Translations under genes and position numbers: made by a program
Notes under the pieces: generated by a model
The model's database searches: none
The model's input: the letters and a program-made list of their open reading frames with translations, nothing else
Told to the model about the DNA's origin: nothing
DNA from: Abditibacteriota bacterium
GTDB lineage: Bacteria; Armatimonadota; UBA5829
Length of the DNA stretch: 64,000 bases
NCBI GenBank assembly: GCA_017445025.1
Contig: JAFSVJ010000031.1
Span: 18,973-82,972, forward strand
Reading direction: 5' to 3'
In this document: positions 59,022 through 64,000 of the stretch, piece after piece
How the letters are laid out: every line of letters begins with the position of its first letter
How positions within the stretch are numbered: position 1 is the stretch's first letter

Positions 59022-59924
59022 TTAAAATATGGCTGTTAAAACCAATCCGGCTAATATAATAATTATTCCTAAGGTTTTACCGAAATATATTTTTTCTTTA
59101 AGAAATACGGCTCCCACTATAAAAGACATGGGCATACCTATTTGTCTGAATGCCACAACATAGGAAACATTTGTAGCATAGTTGTATGAAAATAGAATTA
59201 ATGTATAGGCAGCACAAGTGAATATAGATATAAGGAATATGGTTTTCCAATTAATTTTAACATTCCTAAAATCTACTTTAAATGTTATTTTATCTATAAA
59301 TAAAAATGGTATAAGCATAATAGCAATAGAACAGTATAAAAAAGGTAGGTATAATAACGCTACTCCTATTTTTCCTATTGAAGGGTCTGCAGCAACTACA
59401 GATTTTGCCACATAAGAATCTATATATGAATAAACGGAAGTTCCCAATGCTGCAAGGCAAGTGTAGAGAAAGGGCTTGTTTATATAATTGCTAAGTTTTA
59501 TATCTTTAACATTTGTGACAGGTATTATAAGGCATCCTAAAATTATTAAAAAGAAACCTATGTAGGCAAATCCTGTAATGTTACTTCCTTCTCCAAGTAT
59601 GATGCTGTATATGGCAGTTAGGAATATAGGTATAGCATTTTTAAGAGGATAAACAAAACTTAAATCTCCGTTTCTGTATGCAACAACGAAAGCCCAAACT
59701 TGAATGGCTTCAAAAAAACCTGAAACTAAAATTAAGGGCCAATGTTTTATAAGATATGGAATGTGTTCTCTGTAAAAAAACAGGAAAGGGGAAGTAATAA
59801 AAGCTAAAATCAGAGCTATTATAAGCCAACTTTTACAATCTTTTGCGGATTCTTTTGTCAGATAGTTCCAAGAAATATGGAAACAGGCTGATATAAATAA
59901 AAATATTACTACTATAAATGACAT
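59022..59924 (-). CDS. EamA/DMT-family transporter, tandem copy 2
   Basis: Also exactly 300 residues: SWNYLTKESAKDCKSW, RNGDLSFVYPLKNAIPIFL, SYVVAFRQIGMPMSF, ending IILAGLVLTAIF. Ten likely helices. RBS AAGAAGGATAAA. Closely related to copies 1 and 3 in length and motif spacing, so the array arose by duplication; the substrate may differ between copies. Confidence 0.87.
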   Translation of the reverse strand: MSFIVVIFLFISACFHISWNYLTKESAKDCKSWLIIALILAFITSPFLFFYREHIPYLIKHWPLILVSGFFEAIQVWAFVVAYRNGDLSFVYPLKNAIPIFLTAIYSIILGEGSNITGFAYIGFFLIILGCLIIPVTNVKDIKLSNYINKPFLYTCLAALGTSVYSYIDSYVAKSVVAADPSIGKIGVALLYLPFLYCSIAIMLIPFLFIDKITFKVDFRNVKINWKTIFLISIFTCAAYTLILFSYNYATNVSYVVAFRQIGMPMSFIVGAVFLKEKIYFGKTLGIIIILAGLVLTAIF

Positions 59925-59936
59925 TTTATCCTTCTT

Positions 59937-60839
59937 TTAAAACAGAGCTGTGAAGACAAGTCCTGAAATAATCATAGCTCCACCCACTATTTTTCCGAAA
60001 TAGGGTTTTTCTCCTAAAACCAAACAACCGACAATAATGGATAATGGCATACCTATTTGTCTGAAAGCTACAACATAAGAAACATTGCTACAGTAACCGT
60101 AAGCCGCAAATACAAGGAGATATGACAAACTAATACAAATTGAAACAAGTGGAATTATTTTATAATTAATTTGTATATTTCTGTGATTAATATTTAGAAA
60201 AGATTTATCTATAAGCATATAGAATATCAGAGCAATCCCGGTAAACAGATACATGAAGGGGATATATACTGTTGCGACTTTTAGAGGTGTCAAATTAGGT
60301 ATTGTATTGTTGATTTTTCTTAGAACTAAGGAGTCAATGGTGGAGTATCCCGCAGTTCCGAGAGCCGCAAGACCGGTCCATATAAAGGCTTTGTTGAAAT
60401 ATCGTCTTATGTTTAAGTCAGAATAACTTTTGATAGGCAAAAGGAAACATCCCAGGAATATCAGTATAAAACCAAACATAGCAGGTTTTGAGATGGTTCG
60501 TGCAGTGCCTAATATATAACTGAAAATAGTTGTGTAAATGATAGGTTGAGCGTTTTTTAGAGGGTATACAAATGAGAGATCACCGTATTTGTAGGCAACA
60601 AGTATACCCCAATAGGCCAATCCGTTAAAAACTCCCGTTCCGCATATAAGAAGCCAATTGGATGCGACAATAGGAACAATGTCATTAAAAGCAATCAAGA
60701 AAGGGGTGTAAAATAAAACAGCCAAGAAGCAGGCAACCATAAAGGATTTTGTGTTTGAAGCGACACCTTTCCCTAAGTAGTTCCATGTGGTATGTGCTAT
60801 GGCAGAACATAATACCAAAATACAAGCTGTTAAGGTCAC
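59937..60839 (-). CDS. EamA/DMT-family transporter, tandem copy 1
   Basis: The first of the array, 300 residues, with a GTG start and TTGGAG 10 bases upstream: HTTWNYLGKGVASNT, KYGDLSFVYPLKNAQPII, SYVVAFRQIGMPLSI and MIISGLVFTALF. Ten likely helices. An extended -10 box precedes it on the minus strand. The four-gene operon (three transporters and a secreted ART-like protein) is tightly spaced (12, 32 and 12 bases). Confidence 0.87.
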   Translation of the reverse strand: MTLTACILVLCSAIAHTTWNYLGKGVASNTKSFMVACFLAVLFYTPFLIAFNDIVPIVASNWLLICGTGVFNGLAYWGILVAYKYGDLSFVYPLKNAQPIIYTTIFSYILGTARTISKPAMFGFILIFLGCFLLPIKSYSDLNIRRYFNKAFIWTGLAALGTAGYSTIDSLVLRKINNTIPNLTPLKVATVYIPFMYLFTGIALIFYMLIDKSFLNINHRNIQINYKIIPLVSICISLSYLLVFAAYGYCSNVSYVVAFRQIGMPLSIIVGCLVLGEKPYFGKIVGGAMIISGLVFTALF

Positions 60840-60894
60840 CCGAACGCTCCAATGTAAATTTTATCCTGTTTAATTGACAGTAAATGACATTTAT

Positions 60895-60903
60895 ATTATA
60901 CCA
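60895..60903 (-). promoter_or_regulatory. Extended -10 of the EamA operon
   Basis: On the minus strand TGGTATAAT, 56 bases before the GTG. No good -35 is visible. Confidence 0.5.
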
Positions 60904-60965
60904 CTTTTACACATATAAATACAAATTTATATGTAAATTCTATAGATATAAGACTAACTATAAAT

Positions 60966-60987
60966 AAGGCAGGGAACCCCCTGCCTT
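60966..60987 (-). terminator. Terminator of the WG-repeat operon
   Basis: AAGGCAGGG and CCCTGCCTT around AACC, 26 bases beyond the WG-protein stop on the minus strand, followed there by ATTTATAG. Confidence 0.7.
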
Positions 60988-61013
60988 TATTATTTATTAA
61001 TCTGTAATAAATT

Positions 61014-62144
61014 TTATTCTTTACTAAAGAAAATTTTGCCTTCTCCCAAATCAGTATATGCAAAGTTTTGTTTAAGTTTAATTTCTTCACCTTTATTATT
61101 TATTATAATTATATCGTCGTTTTTGGTCACCATTGCAAAATCACCATTAAAATGTAATGCTTTATCATATTTAAAATCAATAATAATATTACCAGAAAAA
61201 TCACAATATCCCCATTTATTATCTTTTTCTACCGGTAATAAAGTTTGCTCTTGTAAATTAATTGGAAATACTACAGAAAGGGTATTTCCAAATGGAATAT
61301 ATCCATAATGAAGCTCTTTTGATTTTTTAGTTTCAATATTATAAATATATATACATTTGTCGGTCTTTAGCACAACATTTTTACTGCTTACGCAATTATC
61401 TATATGGGAATATTTAATCGGAACAATCATTTTTCCGGTATCATCCAATAAACCGTATTTTAGGTGTTTTGTGACTAAAATACCGCATTTATTAGGAATG
61501 CAAATTGAAGAATAATTATCATCTGTAATTTGATTGGTATCTAAATTTAACAATTTCATATACCGGTTATCTAAAGTTATTGCTGCCAATTGTTCATTAA
61601 TAATATATAATTTTTTATATTTAGGATAGACTAATATTTTACCGGAAGAATTAATAACACCACACAAATTATTGTTTTTAATTACAGCATTACCAAAAAA
61701 GAAAGGAGATATAATCTTATATGGTATTTCTTTTATTATATCAAAATTATCATTGATAATATAGTTTTTATTTTTTAAGGTCACGCCGGCTAAATTTTCA
61801 TTAAAAACATTTGCGGTGTTATATTCCTCTGAATATTTGTTTTTCTTAGGATTATAAAACATATATTTATTATCGGTTGGTAATAAAAATATATCATTTG
61901 ACAAACTTGTTATATGTATATATTCCGGTTTTAATATTATATTGTATTTTTGATCAATTAATCCATTCTTATCATTTTTATATATTATAGCATAATTATT
62001 TTTAAATTGATTGCCCATATAATTAGTATAATGCTTTTTGTTATCTACTAAATCCAAATAACCTGTTTGCCTTTGACTTAAGTATAAACATGCCCCAATT
62101 ATAAGCAAAAACAATAATATACATATAAATACAATTCTTTTCAT
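61014..62144 (-). CDS. Membrane-anchored WG-repeat protein 1
   Basis: A 376-residue protein with one N-terminal membrane helix (FICILLFLLIIGACLYL), the rest exported. WG-type repeats recur, the clearest being KWGYCDFSGNIIIDFKYDKA near residue 310; others are weaker (YGLLDDTGKMIVPIKYSHID, NGLIDQKYNIILKPEY). WG repeats form beta-propeller-like or solenoid surfaces; function unknown, often many copies in gut bacteria. RBS GTAGGAAT. It follows the second WG gene by 4 bases. Confidence 0.8.
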   Translation of the reverse strand: MKRIVFICILLFLLIIGACLYLSQRQTGYLDLVDNKKHYTNYMGNQFKNNYAIIYKNDKNGLIDQKYNIILKPEYIHITSLSNDIFLLPTDNKYMFYNPKKNKYSEEYNTANVFNENLAGVTLKNKNYIINDNFDIIKEIPYKIISPFFFGNAVIKNNNLCGVINSSGKILVYPKYKKLYIINEQLAAITLDNRYMKLLNLDTNQITDDNYSSICIPNKCGILVTKHLKYGLLDDTGKMIVPIKYSHIDNCVSSKNVVLKTDKCIYIYNIETKKSKELHYGYIPFGNTLSVVFPINLQEQTLLPVEKDNKWGYCDFSGNIIIDFKYDKALHFNGDFAMVTKNDDIIIINNKGEEIKLKQNFAYTDLGEGKIFFSKE

Positions 62145-62148
62145 ATTC

Positions 62149-63447
62149 CTACTTCCTCATTACCTTTAGCATACTATTAATTTCATCAAATGAATGTTGA
62201 AAAATATTAAATATTGAAATATATCCAACTACTGCTCTGTTATTATTAAAATTATGACCTATAAAATATTTTTTTAAATAATGAAATTTACCATTTTTAT
62301 AATACCCTACTTTAGGTAATAAATACTTCTTATTATTTTCTACATAAGTATTATTAGGATAATAATCAGCTACAAATGAAAAATTAAATGGTATTAATAA
62401 ATCACCATTTGTTTTAACAACACCTTCTTTTTCACCTTTCGAACAATAAACAAATTCATCATTACTATGTAAAAAATCAAAATCACCTTCAATAATAATA
62501 TTATTAGTAGTATCAATAAGCTGTAATTTATTATCTTTATTTGATACATATAATTTATCATTGTAACAATAACAATTAATAAGATTCTCTTTAGGTTTAA
62601 ATATTATATTTTTTTTACTATAATAATAAATCAATGTGCTGTCGTTTATTATTATATATACACCAATACTACAGCTTTCTTTAAATATTTTATCATAAAC
62701 CGGTTCAAATAAAATATCTGTGTTAGAATTTATAATTCCGTATTTATTTGCATTATTTTCAAATATTAATAATTTGTCTTTTAAAATATAATCATACCTT
62801 ACTATGTCAGAAACTATTTTGTTTCCATAATAATCATAAATATCGTAATTTTCATTTTTAACTATAATCATATTTTTTATAATTGAATACTGATTATACT
62901 TTACTTTTTTCTTTTTATTCAGAAAAACAATATTATTATTTTTTATTGTAAATAAAGCATTAATAGATAAACTAATTGGATTAATATTATAAAAAGTTCC
63001 ATCTATAAAAAGAATCACATTATTTTTATCAAAAATATAAGATTTTCTTTTATCAATATTATTTAATAAAACTTTCTCATTAGTATCATAAAGAGAACCA
63101 ATATTACTCCCATTTATAAATCCTAAATAATATTTATTTGAAATTAAATTGATTTGACTATAAGTACAATCAATTATTTTTGTGCCATTTTTATCAATTA
63201 TTCCATATTTTTCATTTTTTTTAACAATAAACAAATCATATTTTAGATTTTGAATATCATCATAACCACTAGAAATCTCTTTATAATTTTCATCTATAAC
63301 TTTATATTTTATAAATTTGCACCAAAAACAATTAGAAACTACAGTGTTATCCAAGCTATGTATATAAATAAAATATTTAAAACAATAATTAAAAATACAT
63401 AAAAAAGAAAGAAATACAAAAAACATAATATACTTTTTTATAGTCAT
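62149..63447 (-). CDS. Membrane-anchored WG-repeat-like protein 2
   Basis: A 432-residue, very A+T-rich gene. N-terminal hydrophobic helix (YIMFFVFLSFLCIFNYCF), then degenerate WG-like repeats: KYGIIDKNGTKIIDCTYSQI, KYGIINSNTDILFEPVYDKI and KEGVVKTNGDLLIPFNFSFV. Partner of the next gene in one transcript. Tryptophans are mostly replaced by Y or E in the WG positions, so the repeats are drifting. Function unknown; likely cell-surface. Confidence 0.75.
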   Translation of the reverse strand: MTIKKYIMFFVFLSFLCIFNYCFKYFIYIHSLDNTVVSNCFWCKFIKYKVIDENYKEISSGYDDIQNLKYDLFIVKKNEKYGIIDKNGTKIIDCTYSQINLISNKYYLGFINGSNIGSLYDTNEKVLLNNIDKRKSYIFDKNNVILFIDGTFYNINPISLSINALFTIKNNNIVFLNKKKKVKYNQYSIIKNMIIVKNENYDIYDYYGNKIVSDIVRYDYILKDKLLIFENNANKYGIINSNTDILFEPVYDKIFKESCSIGVYIIINDSTLIYYYSKKNIIFKPKENLINCYCYNDKLYVSNKDNKLQLIDTTNNIIIEGDFDFLHSNDEFVYCSKGEKEGVVKTNGDLLIPFNFSFVADYYPNNTYVENNKKYLLPKVGYYKNGKFHYLKKYFIGHNFNNNRAVVGYISIFNIFQHSFDEINSMLKVMRK

Positions 63448-63455
63448 TTTATCAC

Positions 63456-63725
63456 CTACCTATTTACACCGGAACAATTACAACTATAGACAAAAGATAC
63501 AGTGTGATTAAATTTAGTTCTTATAGAATTAATTTCATCATGATGTCTCCATGGTAACTGTATGTTTACATTATTTATACAATGAATAAAATCTTTACTG
63601 TTATACATCCTGTTACAAGTATATGTTGATTGGGCATTATATGAAAGACCTAAGTCTATTATTGTCGTAGTCACTGTTTTTGTTGCTTCCGGGTAATTAC
63701 GGGAGCCTGTATCATTTTGTCCCAT
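63456..63725 (-). CDS. Small unknown reading frame between pilin-like and WG genes
   Basis: An 89-residue frame starting 5 bases after the stop of the pilin-like gene, with no RBS. It contains four Cys (TYTCNRMYNS, HCINN, YSCNCSG) and TKTVTTTIIDLGLSY. In-frame codons before the ATG (FNHSVNDIAS) reach back to a TGA inside the upstream gene. It may be a separate small exported-protein gene or a frameshifted continuation of the upstream protein. I cannot decide from sequence alone. Confidence 0.4.
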   Translation of the reverse strand: MGQNDTGSRNYPEATKTVTTTIIDLGLSYNAQSTYTCNRMYNSKDFIHCINNVNIQLPWRHHDEINSIRTKFNHTVSFVYSCNCSGVNR

Positions 63726-63730
63726 ACTTG

Positions 63731-64000
63731 CTATATCGTTAACTGAATGGTTGAAGTATAATCACCGCAAGAGATGTTATTTGGTAATTGTGCGTAATAG
63801 TATGTTGAAAAACCGGTGCCGGATTGGCTTGAGGATTGCATTATGTTAGTGAGGTTTGAAAAACCTAAATTCCAATTTGAGGTATTTGAATTAAATGAAA
63901 AAGTATCGTTTACAATATATTGATAATTGTTTGAATCTGTTCTTTTGTCTTGGTCGGATGCATAGCCCATAAAAGACACATAACTGCCCTTGGCTGCAAA
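63731..64000 (-). CDS. SCPU/pilin-like protein, 5' end outside window
   Basis: Open to the window edge; 89 codons visible. The text (VSFMGYASDQDKR, NWNLGFSNLTNI, FSTYYYAQLPNNISCGDYTS, ending STIQLTI) resembles the C-terminus of spore-coat-U/fimbrial-type beta-sandwich domains, which end with a YxxxP...GxYTDT strand for donor-strand exchange. Very low confidence on family, good on coding. Translation reaches position 64000 without a start in the window; a GTG at 63979 is internal. Confidence 0.5.
   Translation of the reverse strand, partial: FAAKGSYVSFMGYASDQDKRTDSNNYQYIVNDTFSFNSNTSNWNLGFSNLTNIMQSSSQSGTGFSTYYYAQLPNNISCGDYTSTIQLTI

Noticed and set aside
1..64000. CRISPR array, prophage or rRNA genes
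   Set aside because: No regularly spaced direct repeats of CRISPR type, no phage structural or integrase genes and no rRNA sequence were found; the palindromic repeats are scattered singly.

Overview
The window looks like a stretch of chromosome from an uncultured, A+T-rich, probably gut-associated anaerobe. Support for this comes from a PPi-type phosphofructokinase, a glycyl-radical enzyme, many plant- or host-glycan catabolic genes, BspA-type leucine-rich repeat (LRR) proteins and WG-repeat proteins. I cannot fix the phylum. The order rpmG - tRNA-Trp - secE - nusG - rplK - rplA - rplJ - rplL - rpoB - rpoC is the classic bacterial one and rpoC is not split, which excludes Cyanobacteria/Melainabacteria. 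RpoB (about 1944 aa) and RpoC (1876 aa) are each roughly 700 residues longer than the usual Firmicutes subunits, and L1 and L33 also deviate from their signatures. The lineage is therefore divergent.

Layout. Bases 3-6272: a glycan-degradation operon (GH106-like hydrolase cut by the window edge, GHL6-like hydrolase, Gfo/Idh/MocA oxidoreductase, zinc alcohol dehydrogenase). Bases 6273-6701: a repeat-filled gap. Bases 6702-18645: a strikingly A+T-rich restriction-modification island. It has a complete type I system (half-size HsdS, HsdM, full HsdS, HsdR, plus DUF4145 and a YgjP-type metallopeptidase) carrying an inserted MBL-fold/membrane-protein pair. In front of it stands a second module of half-HsdS, a catalytically degenerate HsdM-like protein and another zinc-ribbon DUF4145 protein. 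Bases 18843-20700: wreckage, namely a frameshifted LRR gene abutting the 3' end of a second hsdR, and a broken small gene. Bases 20794-32008: sugar metabolism (secreted GH36 alpha-galactosidase, uronate isomerase-like enzyme, DUF559 nuclease, PPi-PFK, HAD phosphatase, LarA-like racemase, 6-phosphogluconate dehydrogenase, FAD oxidoreductase). Bases 32095-37486: three tandem CehA/McbA-type PHP metallohydrolases and a glycyl-radical enzyme. Bases 37611-54406: LRR protein, then the ribosomal/RNA polymerase cluster, ending in a small unknown gene coupled to rpoC. Bases 54528-64000: CcdA-like and MATE membrane proteins, then on the minus strand three tandem EamA transporters with a secreted ADP-ribosyltransferase-like protein, two WG-repeat proteins and a SCPU/pilin-like end.

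Three themes run through the window. First, a family of palindromic repeats (ends TGTCCCCC and GACGGGGGGAT, two hairpins with variable, compensated stems) lies between genes and also inside two genes, both times translated in the same frame as PSPR...TPQxYGLGGQ, much like Rickettsia palindromic elements. A DUF559 nuclease gene sits between two inverted copies. Second, paralogue arrays expand and collapse: EamA x3, PHP x3 and two hsd modules, alongside leftover 3' ends of lost paralogues of the CcdA-like gene, the ADP-ribosyltransferase-like gene and hsdR. The first two leftovers differ from the intact copy almost only at synonymous sites. Third, the core transcription machinery is heavily expanded by insertions, including a zinc ribbon in RpoB at the place of the E. 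coli beta-i9 insertion.

No database search was possible. Family names rest on motifs recognised by eye, and promoters and terminators on sequence pattern only.
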